This document shows positions 1 to 10,827 of a DNA stretch of 64,000 nt, piece by piece. The stretch comes from Galeruca laticollis (lineage: Eukaryota > Arthropoda > Insecta > Coleoptera > Chrysomelidae): positions 168,326,445-168,390,444 of the forward strand of contig OY998176.1 in NCBI GenBank assembly GCA_963921935.1. Reading direction: 5' to 3'. The notes under the pieces were generated by a model. The model worked only from the letters and a program-made list of their open reading frames with translations, was not told the origin of the DNA and made no database searches. Position 1 is the first letter of the stretch. Each line of letters opens with the position of its first letter. The position numbers were made by a program, and so were the translations under genes.

Positions 1-672
1 TACCGTTTTGTCCGTGTAGATGTGGAGCGTATTCCCCTAATGGTTCAAGATAGGCGTTACTAATCTTTCCAGCGATATCTGTGGATATAAAATCTGTTAC
101 TTAGAATTGATATTCTATAACAAATTGAGTTACCAACTCTTTGTATGAAAATCAAAAATTAATTAACTTGATCAATTCATAATTATATTATACTCCGCCT
201 AAATAGAAAATAATATTATCTATTATTCAACTTGATACTCACCAATGTAACGTAACTATCTAGATAATAATTCTCTTACCTGAAACAAAAAGCAAAAATT
301 AAAAGATGCCTTGGAGAAATAACGAATATATGTCCTCACATATTGTACAAAATTTTGAAGCATGTTCAAATTGGTCCGATGTTTCGTTATATTTATACAT
401 TTATACCTCCCTTTTCACCCGAATTGAAACAGGGAGGGATTGGAGATCTTTTCAGTGCCACTTTGATTCAAAATGCTGATTTTATCAAAAATCTCTAGTT
501 CAATGATAGGTATGTATTTAATCAGAGTGTCCATTCATATAACTGTATACAGTTGAAAAAATAGAGTAATGGATATACACTGAACAATACAGGAGACTTT
601 CCAGGTAGTACTATTTGGTTTACAATTTTGTTAAGATTAAGCCGAATGAAAAATCTGCTTTAAATTAATAAA
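1..672. other. No recognisable gene
   Basis: AT-rich sequence with no protein motif or repeat structure I can name. It may be decayed transposon or intergenic DNA. Confidence 0.5.
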
Positions 673-820
673 TAGTATATTGTGCAATGAGCATGAAATG
701 ACATACATTTCTCATGAGTAGGTATATGAAATTTTGTAGTACAAGCATAGCGAGTACAACAAAATTTCATATACCTACGAGTTGAAAATGGGTCATCTCA
801 TGCAAATTGTACACTATACT
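673..820. repeat. Palindromic MITE-like foldback
   Basis: Two arms pair along almost their whole length. The outer ends match as agtatattgtgcaa (left) and the reverse complement of ttgtacactatact (right). The inner stem is nearly perfect (gtaggtatatgaaattttgt on the left, its complement on the right) around a short loop near 745-758. It has no coding capacity. This fits a miniature inverted-repeat element; I found no clear target-site duplication and cannot assign a family. Confidence 0.7.
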
Positions 821-1740
821 TTTTCTACGACCATCTGAATGATAAACAAATCTATAATATTTTTCATAACAGTTTTTATTATTAACTTTACTGCCGTCAT
901 TGTTGCATGGTTTAGAGAATTTTTTCTCTGAAACTATTAAGTCGGGTTCTTAACGCTGGACGAACCATATATTTTTTTCTTTTTGTACATGTACCTACCT
1001 ACGTTGTGAAACAAATAACGTTTAAAATTTTCATAACTCGGAAATAAAAAAACTTTATGCAGAAAACTCGTTATACTTAATTCACCTGCGGAAAAAGTTA
1101 TCAACGATCGTGTATCTTTGAAGAAGTAATATCACCTCCTGCATCTACCAGGATAGTGAGGGATGTCCTTCTAAAGCAATGGCTAGTTTACATATCGGGA
1201 TAAGCATATCAATGTCAAATCGTCCTCACTATCGCTACCCATTTTCGATTATTAATTTTTTTGCAATTCCGGAAGAAAGTGGTCACTTTACTCTCACATG
1301 CTAGAAATTAATGTGCCACTCTTAGACCCAAGGGATATAAAGTGACAGTTAAAATCTCAAGGGATTTAAAGTACAAATAAAACCGTACATCCTCGATGCA
1401 TATCCAATCATTTGAGAAGTCCGTCCTCGATGCCCAGCCAAGTTAAGTAGAAGTCCATCCTAAGTAGTATTTATTTTTATCAAAAATGTATGTAGAATTA
1501 CTAGAATTACAAAAAATATTGTATAGACCTGTCGACTAAAGTGACAGTAATCCCTTAGGTGGATTAAATGGTTCAATTTAGTCGCTTGGTGTATAATATA
1601 CTATTATAAACGAAATTTGTAAACACTGCTGTGAAATGTCAAATTATTAGACAGACGTTAACAAACATGACTCTATCATATATTATAATATAATGACAGT
1701 CTAGTAGCTCATGAAAGTCGGGGGAAATGGAACATTTCGA
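821..1740. other. No gene; short local duplications
   Basis: No coding motif. Between 1323 and 1560 there are degenerate repeats: aagggat with aaagtgacag, also present in the opposite order, and a repeated cctcgatgc motif. These could be subterminal sequence of the pogo-like relic that follows, but I could not match an inverted partner. Confidence 0.35.
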
Positions 1741-1849
1741 TACAGCTTGCCCGTGGGAAATGAAAATCTGTACTAAAGCATGGTAGGTTTCTTAATCGAA
1801 CAAGCAATAGAAATGTACATGTACAGTTTAGGATGAAGCAACTAAACCC

Positions 1850-3017
1850 TGGGTGCTACTAATTTTGAGGGTGATAGCTTATAATCTGGCACAATATTTG
1901 GGGCACAAAATCGATTCAATGAAGATGAAAAGATGGCTGGTGCTGATTGGCGGAAGCTATTTTTAAAAAGGAATCTCACTTTAAGCATTCGAAAGGCCGA
2001 AGGTGTGTCCATGTCCCGAGCCGAAGATATAAACAAAGAAGAGGTACAAAAATATTTTGAGCTTTTGACGAAAATACTCACAGAGAATGACCTTCTCGAT
2101 AAATCTCTAAACATTTTCAATATGAAGGAATCAGGGCTTCAATTAAACAATGTACCTGGTACAGTTGTAGCTGTGAAAGGCGGTAAAGACGTCCACGTAG
2201 TTACATCGCAAGAACGAGGTGAGACCATAACAGTAGTGTCATATTGCAACGCGGAGGGAAATTTTATGGCCCCTTACTGCATCTTCAAGGATGTCAACTT
2301 GTAACATTTGGCAAGAGTACATGCCACCAGGATCGGTGATCAAATTGAGACGGGAGTCAGCTTACATTTGCGAAGATCTATTTATGGACTGGTTTCTAGC
2401 CCATTTTTCCCAAGAAAGCCTGCTGGAAATTGCCTCTTACTCTTAGATGGCCATCGCATATGAACTCTTACGAAATGTTGTAAATTGCGGTTCAAAATGA
2501 CGTTGTATTGCTGTGTTTGTCCAGTCACACCACGCAATCTCTTTAACCGTTACACCATGCATTTTTTAAGCCTCTTAAAACGTATTTTAGAAATGCATGT
2601 GATGAATTCATTAGAGTCAATCACCAAAACAGGATTGAGCGTAGACATTTTGGTGACCTGCTTGCTACAGCGTGGACTCGCGCAGCAACTAGCCAGACTG
2701 GAGGTTCAGGGTTTTCCGCAACTGGAATTTTTCTTTTAAAACCCTCAGCACTTCCTGAACATGCCTTTCTAATATCAAATAACCTCAACCAAAATCCAGA
2801 AAGCGTGACAGAACAAGATGAAATAGCTGATATTTTCCAAGAATCAGAGGAAGACGGATGCGTACCTTCACCAACTCGTTTTGAACCTGGACCTTCGACA
2901 AGCCCTTCTTTATTTGGTGTGGATGATTGGACATCTAGTGAAATTCTGGATAAAATTTCGCCTGTTCCAGTCCTCAGAACCAACAAGCATATATATTCGA
3001 ATAGTTTCGTTGTGTAG
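1850..3017 (+). pseudogene. pogo/Tigger-like (jerky-type) DDE transposase relic
   Basis: The frame at 1933-2304 reads as the end of the CENP-B-like helix-turn-helix (MAGADWRKLFLKRN, then LSIRKAEGVSMSRA) followed by the start of the DDE_1 domain (GLQLNNVPGTVVAVKGGKDVHVV and ETITVVSYCNAEGNFMAPYCIFK, quoted in pieces). After 2304 homology continues in broken frames. 2805-3017 gives the acidic low-complexity tail (TEQDEIADIFQESEEDG to SSEILDKISPVP) usual at the C-terminus of this family. The first catalytic motif, normally DETG, reads KESG, so the Asp is lost. Frameshifts and stops between 2304 and 2800 make it non-functional. An AATAAA-like signal lies near 3126. I am confident of the superfamily, less so of the clade. 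Confidence 0.82.
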
Positions 3018-3270
3018 ACACGTTCAGTGGTGCTCAGTAAGATTAACAACTTTCTGTGCTAGCTATGCAGAAAAAAATTACGAATTTTATGCAGGATAAA
3101 TTGGTCGATTTGATCCATAGATTAAAATAAAACATTGCATTTGAACAGGAATACAAATTTCTTATTTATTATAAATTTACTACTATTATCGCCGTAAACA
3201 CAAAAACTGGTATTCTGATATTGTTGAACTCACCGTTAATAGCACATGGGTTTGAGTTTATTTTAAGGTC

Positions 3271-3977
3271 ATGTCAGACGAAATAAGTAACGAAGCAATA
3301 TTTCATATGTTTAAAAAGTTAACAAATCAGATCGACGGGCTAGCAGGAGAATTAAAAGCTTTAAAGTCCACTCTAGAAGATAAAGTGCATATTTTAAATA
3401 AAGCTTATGAGGAGTTAAAAGAAGATAATGGAAGGCTTGAAGAAAGATTGATAATAAATGAAGGGAGAAATAAAAAGTACAATTTAGAAGGGGGTGATGT
3501 GTATGCTACTGTTATAAATTTATTTAATCAAAAACTACAAGTTACCTGCAAATATTGTGACTTTCGAGACATATTTAGATTTAACTCTGGCAGTCAGGTC
3601 AGTAAACATAAACCTATTCTATTGGAATGCGGTAACAACAGGCTCAAGAGTGAAATTTTAAAGCAGGCTAAGCGACGAAAGGGCACCGGTATATACATTT
3701 CTCCAGACTATCCTGTAGAAAATTATCAAAAGAAAAAACCCTTTCTCATTATCAGAAACTGGCTCGGCGAACCGGCCAAAGGGCATTCATAAAAGGAAAT
3801 TCTCTTATTGTTGATGATATTGCATACAGTATAGAAGAGGTGCATACAATCTCAATTGGTAATAAAACTGAAAGTCATCCCGCTTTAATACGCAGCAATA
3901 GTACTTCATCAACAATTCTCTCAAAAGAAATCGCGAAAACGAAGATAACGGGAAGCCATCTAAAAAACTATGAGTAA
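3271..3977 (+). pseudogene. ORF1 of a CR1/jockey-type non-LTR retrotransposon
   Basis: It starts at an ATG at 3271. Residues 15-75 are strongly charged and heptad-like, predicting a coiled coil, as in L1-ORF1-like proteins that trimerise and bind element RNA. A downstream block (RPILLECGN-like, then KGTGIYISPDYP-like) matches the basic RNA-binding region of insect ORF1 proteins. The 173-residue frame ends at 3792, but after one frame change near 3770 the reading continues (AFIKGNSLIVDDIAYSIEEV) to a stop at 3975-3977. That continuation fits the normal C-terminus. ORF2 follows after the SINE insertion. It is probably one frameshift away from intact. Confidence 0.75.
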
Positions 3978-3984
3978 TCCAGAC

Positions 3985-4274
3985 ATATGTGGTCTCCGTA
4001 GGTTAGTGGAATGGTGCTCTGTCTGCTAACCGAGAGGCCCCGGGATCAAACCCGGGCCTAGTTAACATCATAATTAAAAATTCAGAGAGCCACCTGTCGG
4101 GAGGCAATGGCAAACCACCGACAGTATTCTGCCTAGTACAGCCTCTCAACATAGACGTTCGGATCCGTCGTTAAACTGTAGGTCCCTCCTATCTGTGGTA
4201 AATGGAGAGCACAACACAAATAGAAGTGAGAGGTCGCCTACGTCCGATCACGGATATGGCACTGTAAGAAGAAG
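3985..4274 (+). mobile_element. tRNA-derived SINE
   Basis: A 290-bp insertion flanked by the 9-bp direct repeat aatccagac (3976-3984 and 4275-4283), which overlaps the ORF1 stop codon. The head is tRNA-like. Box A is at 3999-4009 (taggttagtgg) and box B at 4043-4053 (ggatcaaaccc), both close to RNA polymerase III promoter consensus, and the T-arm stem ccccggg/cccgggc is intact. The body includes a ggaggcaatggcaaacc motif and the element ends in a gaagaag-type simple tail. The class call is firm; the family name is not known to me. Confidence 0.88.
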
Positions 4275-4482
4275 AATCCAGACTTACAAATAAAAACAAT
4301 TAATGTAGTAGTTTTTTAATTTTATAGTATTTACAATTAAAGTTTTCACTTTTGAAAATCTGGCTCCTAGACTAATTGTTCGTATGAAAAGGTACCTATG
4401 TAAGCTACTCACTGTAGCTACTTAAAATTAACATCATCAAACAGGTTTTGTAGTTTTGTATCAATCAATTTGTGCTGAAATT

Positions 4483-7194
4483 ATGATTGTTTCTGTGGGA
4501 CACATTAATATTGGGTCCTTGCTACCTAAACTTGCTGATGTTGAGCAAGTTATGAATCTTAAGGACTTTGCTATATTTGCAGTATCTGATACTTGGCTTA
4601 CTCCTAGAATTAGTGATGGAATACTAAATATTAACGGTTATAACATTATTCGAAATGATAGATTAAGTAAGAGAGGAGGAGGGGTGAACATCTTTGGGTT
4701 GAAATTAAAATGGATAATAAAAAATATATTGTTGGTGTTTTGTATAGGCCACCAAACTCTAATAATGACAGTTTTTTAGATAAGTTCGAAAACATTTTAA
4801 TTACACTAAATGCAGAATATAATGACATTATATGTCTTGGAGATTTCAACATAGATCTTTATAACTTACCATCAACTTTGGCTCGCAATTTAATTGCTAT
4901 CTATGAATCATTTAATCTGATTCAAAATATATCAAATCCCACACATATAACGGGAACTTCTATGACCTTAATTGATCATCTTTATACCAACTTCAAAGTT
5001 AAGCATTCTGAAGTGTTTGATACTCAATTGGTCACACATTTTTTGATTTTCTGCACATTTGAACTTTCTGGAAGTATGCCTTTCTCAAAAATAGTCACAT
5101 TTCGTGATTTTGATAGAATTAATTTAATAGAGATTCAGTCTGACGTAGAATCAGTGAACTGGTCATCTCTATTTCAATTAGAATTTATTGACGATAAAAT
5201 TGTTTTCTTAAATCATAATATCTTATCACTAGTTAACAAACATGCGCCAATAAAAACAAGGATTCTCAAACTCAACAAATCGAAGCAACCGTGGATAACG
5301 GAAAACATTCAGTTAATGCAAAAGTTACGGGACAAAGCTTTGACCACATTCAGAAAACCAAAAAATCCTTCCCATTGGGGCTATTACAAACAGTTGCGCA
5401 ACTTTACTCCAGCTAGCATTAAAGGAAAGAAGAAAGCATATTTGGAATTCAAACTCTCGAATTGTACTGTCAAAGAAAAGTGGAACGAGATGAATAAAAT
5501 GAAGGTTACTCAAAAGAAAAATATGGTACTTCCTGCTTCCTTGAAAAAAGCAAATGAATATAACAATATTATAATGAATGAAACAAAAGACATCCGTATT
5601 CCTGACAAAGAGTTACTGCAATATTACAATAATAATGTCACTGAAATTGTGGATAAACAATTCAGGTTTAATCACACCAGTGCAAATGAGATTCTCAACA
5701 TTATTAAAAACATTAAATCCAAGGCTTACGATATAGATGACATGAATATTCATATTATATTACTTTATTGCCCATCGATACGTGCCTTCCTTGTTCATAT
5801 CTTCAATAAATGTATAGATAACTGCTACTTTCCTAATACCAGGAAAAGAGCGTATGTAATACCATTACCTAAGATATCTATTACCACCGAATTTTGTCAT
5901 TTAAGAAGCATTAGTATTCTTCCTACATTTTGCAAAATATTGTAAAAAATATTAGAAAAACCAATCTGAACTCATCTTAACAATTCAAATTTACTGCCAT
6001 TAAATCAATCTGGCTTTAGAATTGGCTACAGCTGCGCCACGGTACTGACAGCTGTTACTGATGATATTGTTGGCTATCTGGATAGTAATAAGCTTTGCGT
6101 TTCAATACTGCTCGATTATTCACGTGAGTTTGACAATCTAAACCATCACATTTTAATTGCAATGTTACATTATCTGCGATTTAACGTTTCAGCTATTGAA
6201 TTAATGAAGTCCTTTCTTCCAGACAGAGAACAATTCGTAAAAATTGATCAAGATGTATCAACTTGTCTCTCGGTTACACAAGGCGTACCTCAGGGAAGTG
6301 TCTTAGGCCCTCGACTGTACACTTTATACACTTCTGATTTTCACAAGTATTTAACTTATTGCAACTACCATTTCAACGCAGATGATTCCCAATATTATTA
6401 TTCTTTTACCTTATCTGAAATTACTTTGGCAATGGGAAGAATCAATGAAGATTTATCAAAAATTGATTCTTTATCCGAAAAACATATGTTAAAAATTAAT
6501 ACCAAAAAATCATGTGCAATATTGTTTGGCCATGAAACACACAGACTACAGGCGATGCAACAACTGCATATCTTTATTGGTAACGAAATGCTGTGTTTTA
6601 GCGATCAGTGTAAACATTCAGATGTAATTCATGACCACAAACTCCATTTCGACAAACATGTTTCTGAAAAAATTAAAAAAGCGTATGCTTCACTTAAACT
6701 AATTTATCCTCATCGCTCAGAAATCAATATCAAAACAAAAAAAATGTTGAAAGATTCACTGGTCTTATCCCACTTTACTCATTGCGATACTGTATATGGA
6801 CCTTTTCTATCGCATTCAGAAAGTTCAAAATTCATGTTTGCGCTTAATATATGGCATCAGACGAAGAAACAGAATAAGCTACAAGCTGAAAGAAATTGGC
6901 TGGCTTAGTATGTTTAATCGACGGAAGTTGCATGCCTACTGCCTCTTTTACAAAATTTTGAAATCCAAAAGCCCGTCATATTTATGTAAGGAAGTAAAAT
7001 TTAGGACAGATGTTCACAATTTAAATCTAAGATCAAAGCATAAAATTACTATCCCTCGTCATAAAAAAAAACTATTTAAGTCTTCCTTCTCTTATCAAAT
7101 TGCCTCAGATGGCGCTCTTCTGGATGTGTCTAGTTTCTCGCTGTCACTGGCAGCATTTAGGAATAAACTGCGTAAGGAATTGTATCATCAGTAA
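4483..7194 (+). pseudogene. ORF2 (endonuclease-reverse transcriptase) of the same non-LTR element
   Basis: The first usable ATG is 4483. Order of domains: apurinic-like endonuclease N-half (INIGSLLPKLADVEQ, DTWLTP, GYNIIRNDR) to about 4690; a frame change; endonuclease C-half (GVLYRPPNSNN, CLGDFNIDLYN, LIDHLYTN) in 4710-5100; a linker; then the RT from about 5760. RT motif A is LLDYSREFDNLNH (near 6110), motif B is QGVPQGSVLGPRLY (near 6280), and motif C is NADD rather than YADD (near 6380). The C-terminal thumb/tail (FNRRKLHAYCLFYKILKSKSPSYL, in pieces) runs to 7194. Breaks occur near 4690, 5945-6160 and 6840. The Tyr-to-Asn change and the frameshifts indicate a dead copy. Clade: jockey superfamily, most like CR1. 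Confidence 0.87.
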
Positions 7195-7398
7195 GTTGAA
7201 TTTCATTTTAGTCAAGGAGCTTGTTTCAGCACACCAATTGATTTTAATATAACAATGTTATGTTAATGTCAGGTAATTGAATTTTTACATTGTTCAGAAC
7301 CTTACTATTAATTATTAATCTTAAGTAACTTTTGGTTTGGTTGTTTTTTTTAGTTTTCTGTCCTGAGGTTGGTGAGGAAGAATTGGTCTATAGACCTA
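7195..7398 (+). other. Probable 3' UTR of the CR1/jockey-like element
   Basis: Non-coding AT-rich sequence directly after the ORF2 stop and before the foldback element. I see no clear terminal microsatellite or poly(A), so the 3' end of the retrotransposon is not precisely located. Confidence 0.4.
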
Positions 7399-7412
7399 TC
7401 ACCTAACCTTTT

Positions 7413-7606
7413 AGTGTTTTAAATGAAACTCACGGTTTCTAGTTAATACCACAATATAATAAAAATTGTTGAAAATTCTAAAAAATTGACAATTTTAGAA
7501 TTTTCAACAATTTTTATTATATTGTGGTATTAACTAGAAACCGCGAGTTTCATTTAAAACACTAATATGAGTAGATTCCACGAAGTAAGGGTCGAGACAG
7601 TTAATT
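7413..7606 (+). mobile_element. Foldback element with 14-bp TSD and conserved tail block (family HF, copy 1)
   Basis: The repeat tcacctaacctttt occurs at 7399-7412 and 7607-7620, immediately outside the element, giving a clean 14-bp target-site duplication. Inside is a long palindrome (7421-7565). Its arms run from ttagtgttttaaatgaaac through a ccacaatataataaaaattg segment to a centre at attgacaatt. After the right arm comes a 45-bp tail block (7566-7610; core gtagattccacgaagtaagg). The same arms and tail recur near 41.9, 44.0, 49.2 and 54.1 kb. Longer copies carry hammerhead-like cores exactly where this copy is truncated. The long TSD and asymmetric tail favour retroposition over a cut-and-paste MITE. 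Confidence 0.8.
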
Positions 7607-7729
7607 TCACCTAACCTTTTTATTCACCATCTTTTTTTTCTCATTAATTGTATTACTGAGTTGTATTTTGCTATATGGTGAACAATAAAGAATTTATTAT
7701 TTAAAAATTTGAACGAAGAAAACAGTCTG

Positions 7730-8130
7730 CACAAAACTTGACTGATTCATCATTTATTACAGATAAGAAGGAAGAAAGATTGGAGAAGGAAAAAGTAGAT
7801 AAGCGTAAGAAAAATAGAATGTCAGAAAAAACAATTAGAAGACAGTCAAAAATATACCCAAGAAGTTGATGACAAACAACCTTGCTAGAATACACTCTGC
7901 AAAACGACGTTTGGTAAGTTCCTCCTCTGAAGAAAATGGTGCGTTTCCTACAAACGATTCCACAGACGACGAAACTTTTGACGAAAATGAATGCGTAGGA
8001 GATTTGAAGCGCTACGAAAATACCAATTCGACAGCGGAATGGATTCAGTGCGTGGAGTGTCGCAGGTGACTTCATGACACGTGCACATCCTTCAAAAACT
8101 ACTGTATGCCCTATGGGAAGACAACAATTG
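7730..8130 (+). pseudogene. C-terminal fragment of a pogo-like transposase with PHD-like zinc finger
   Basis: Reading across frame changes gives a lysine-rich helix (DKKEERLEKEKVDKRKKNR), an acidic serine-rich linker (SSSSEENGAFPTNDSTDDE), then a Cys/His motif (EWIQCVECRRW, HDTCTSF, CMPCG). That order is the usual C-terminus of insect pogo/jerky transposases. The catalytic domain is missing. This copy is separate from the relic at 1.9-3.0 kb, which lacks this zinc motif. Confidence 0.7.
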
Positions 8131-8164
8131 TCGAAAAGTAACCGTGTTATGTTGAGCTCGTATT

Positions 8165-8222
8165 AGCAATCTCTCCCACACCCAATGCGTTATCTCACCC
8201 ATGGGATGCGGGAGAGATTGCC
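8165..8222. repeat. Short inverted repeat
   Basis: gcaatctctccc is followed about 30 bp later by gggagagattgc, a perfect 12-bp inverted pair. It could be the remnant of a small hairpin element. Nothing else supports a function. Confidence 0.5.
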
Positions 8223-8369
8223 AAAATCAGAATTTGGTATTTCATTTTATTTTTAAAAAATGTTCAAATTTCTTTTTATGTCGATGTTATGCAATAAAAG
8301 TTTGATACCCTAAGAACTATTCATGATTTCAGAACCACGTTCAGTTTAAAAGAGTAAATTTCCGGCGCA

Positions 8370-8745
8370 TTTTCCAAAAGGTGCGTCATCTCTCCCTGTT
8401 TAATCCTATTCTTCAGGTCACCTCCCAGATAAACCGTATTGATTTTCAGCTCACTAGAGCTGGTAAAATGGGTTCCATAAATCCACATATACTACGATTT
8501 TGGTATTTTTTGGAGAATTTGGTTTGTTTGCACGATAAAGCCCCCAAAGTTTATATGAGTGAACCATTTTATGATTGAATATTGTTCATGGTGTCTCATA
8601 GATGACACCTATCAATTTTCAGCTCACCATAACCAGTACAACGGGTCCTATAAATCCATATATACGACATTTCTAAAGAAATTTCGGTTTATTAGTACGA
8701 TACAGCCTGCGGAAAAGTTATTTTCAATCTTTAAAACCGTTTAGT
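8370..8745 (+). repeat. Array fragment 1: two to three ~170-bp monomers
   Basis: Degenerate monomers share the motifs cgatacagcctccgg, tgattttcagctcac, agtacaacgggtgctat and tttggagaaatttcggtt with the arrays at 11.8, 19.2, 20.4 and 52.3 kb. The block ends with aatctttaaaaccgttta, the outer-end motif seen at the edge of each array family member. Inner terminal sequence is absent, so this is a partial copy. Confidence 0.78.
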
Positions 8746-9090
8746 TTTCTTTTATATTCTGAATTTTATATTTAATTCTTCATACTTCTCTATTAATTGA
8801 AGCACTGGTGATGACTTATACTCGAAAGACCACTGCGTAAACTTATTAAAGTTTGCACATTTCCTACAAATCTTTTCTTTCTGGATCCTTTAAAATGCAA
8901 AGAAGAGGTACACCAAGAAAGAAAGGAGTTGTAGAAATAGCCGATAACCTGAAAAGGAGGACTGAATTGGAGCACAGCTTAGTCATAAGCAGAAAGCATT
9001 AAATCGAGAAGAACTATGACTTCTACATCTATGGTGGAAGAGGTTGGGGTAAGAGAGTAAGTTATAACACATTGGCTACTTAATAACTGT
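8746..9090. other. No recognisable gene
   Basis: AT-rich, with no motif recognised. It lies between the array fragment and the LTR-like block. Confidence 0.4.
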
Positions 9091-10311
9091 TTTGTAACGA
9101 AGTTACATTTTCAAAGACCGGGCAAAAGCACAATCTTCCGTATAATATAAAATAAAGCGTTCGAACACCGTATTTCTCCGTCCGTTTCGATACAAAGTAA
9201 TATAAACATCGGTACAATATAACATAATATAATTTATCAAACCTGCACCGACAGTCGGCGACACTTACGACTTCGCGCCGTATCCCCAACAAGCCATACC
9301 GTAAAGCAGAACGATTCTCAGTGTAGTCAGTCTACCCGTAGACTCAGCTCCTCACCCGCATACGCAGGTGAGAATTAAATCTATAGAGCCTAAGAGCCTT
9401 CATTGTGCTCATAAAACCGTTCTCTTTCAGAAAACCGATTCCGTTAATTCGACCGTACCGTTTACCGAGGTGAGTGATATTCCGAATTTTATACCTTAGG
9501 GTATATGGTTCTCGCCGTATAATCCGACCAGGGGAAGTAAAGGGGAACCGTGTCCGCTGCTAGAACGTTGAGTTCTCACATCCTAGCAGCGGCCGTGTTT
9601 GGGCCTTAAGCCATCCGATCGAGGGGAACCGTGTCCGCTGCTAGAACGTTGAGTTCTCACATCCTAGTAGCGGCCGTGTTTGGGCCTTAAGCCATCCGAT
9701 CGAGGAGTACCGTGTCCGCCACTCGAAAGTTGAGTTCTCACATACTAGTGGTGGCCGCCGCAACTCCGAGATTTCGATACCGCGGAAACCGAGAGCCATA
9801 TCCCCCGAAAGTAGAGCTTTGATTAACCTAGAGGGTCGCTTGCAATCCGTAGTAGTTCTGCACACTTCCGCTAACCGTCCACCACATCACCCGGCTTCCG
9901 CTAACCGTCCACCGCACCCCCGCCCATTTTTGTTGCTTCCGCTTACATAGCTTTGTTTTACTCACCGTAGTAGAGACTGTTTTAAACCAGTAGGGATAGT
10001 AGTTAGTACTAGTGCTTTTGCCCCGCCTACCCGAATAGAAGACATTTAGTTTAGTTTTCCGTTTAATAAAGACTCTTTGTAAATAAGTAACTTTTGGTTT
10101 CTCTTCTCTCCAACTCCAATTACCAGTAAACCTCCGTAAATAGGTAAGAACGTTAAGCAGCTAATACCCAGGTTACGAAGCCGGGGAGGCAAGTAAAATC
10201 TGCCCGACCGGCCGCAACACTTTCGTCACCACCATAAAGTGACCCCTGGAGTATTTTTATTCTTCACTGACGCTGCCCGGTGCGAGTGGAGCATACCACT
10301 TTAATAAACTG
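9091..10311 (+). mobile_element. Probable long terminal repeat of an LTR retrotransposon
   Basis: This block is visibly richer in G and C than its surroundings. It begins with a tgtaacgaagttac sequence plausible as an LTR start, contains an AATAAA signal at about 10068, and is followed at 10311 by tggcgcccgaggc, which looks like a tRNA primer-binding site (TGGCGCC followed by CCGAGG). A three-copy tandem repeat lies in the upstream half. No matching second LTR is in the window, so the borders and the superfamily (gypsy or BEL/Pao) are inferred. Confidence 0.5.
9541..9765 (+). repeat. Three ~83-bp tandem repeats, each with a hairpin
   Basis: Copies start near 9541, 9623 and 9706 (ggggaaccgtgtccgctgct and variants). 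In each, the sequence around a constant cgttgagttctcacat-type loop can pair. Copy 1 has ccgctgctag with ctagcagcgg, copy 2 has the same 5' arm with ctagtagcgg (one G-U), and copy 3 has ccgccact with agtggtgg (both arms changed, pairing kept with one G-U). The paired changes suggest the RNA or DNA structure has been maintained, or that different hairpin variants spread. Confidence 0.75.
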
Positions 10312-10827
10312 GCGCCCGAGGCAACCCGTCACCTGTAGTTAAGGCGCCAACCCGTCAAGTAACGACGCAAGAGCGTTACAGTTTAGAGAAAAATTGAACT
10401 GAAGTCATGGCATTAATAATACCCACATTTGAGATGTGAGTTAGAAAGCTGCAGGTATAACACAATCCCAACAAACATTTTCGGTCAATTTTGAAATTGT
10501 CGTTATCGACGATTAAATATTGGGACCATTCACTCGATTCATTGGTATTGTTTGGAACATTCAATTCATTGGATAAAAGAAATCGGTCCTTCTCATTATT
10601 TTGACTTTTTATTTTATGTAGATATATTGATTACCTTATGGGAGAAAATAATGATATCATTGAAATAAAGAGAACAGGTGGCAAACGGCATTTTGAGAAT
10701 CATTTAATAAATTCCGTCGAAATTCGGCTATAAAATTGTATTGAAGTATTTGAAAAGAACGTAGCAACTGTTAATATTTCGGCTACACAAAAGTTCCAGG
10801 AGGAACTCCCATTTAAGGAGGGGGTAA
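10312..10827 (+). other. Internal retrotransposon remnant with polypurine tract
   Basis: Between the putative primer-binding site and the next LTR lies about 500 bp with no intact gag or pol. The last stretch before the LTR reads in one frame as a hydrophilic tail (FEKNVATVN to QEELPFKEGVML). A purine run aaggaggggg at 10815-10824 directly precedes the TG of the following LTR, as a polypurine tract should. The two flanking LTR-like blocks differ in sequence, so they belong to different elements. Confidence 0.45.

Noticed and set aside
1842..2120. Minus-strand 92-codon frame
   Set aside because: Antisense shadow of the pogo-like helix-turn-helix region.
3985..4060. Functional tRNA gene
   Set aside because: Box A and B are present, but the acceptor and anticodon stems do not close and the unit is a 290-bp element with TSDs, so it is a SINE.
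9541..9765. CRISPR array
   Set aside because: The repeats are contiguous ~83-bp units without unique spacers, in a eukaryotic LTR-like context.
9641..9865. Minus-strand open frame over the hairpin repeats
   Set aside because: It is a product of the tandem repeat; the peptide simply repeats itself with the ~83-bp unit and has no domain.
10376..10564. Minus-strand 62-codon frame in the LTR element interior
   Set aside because: No retroviral or host domain on that strand; orientation opposes the LTR signals.
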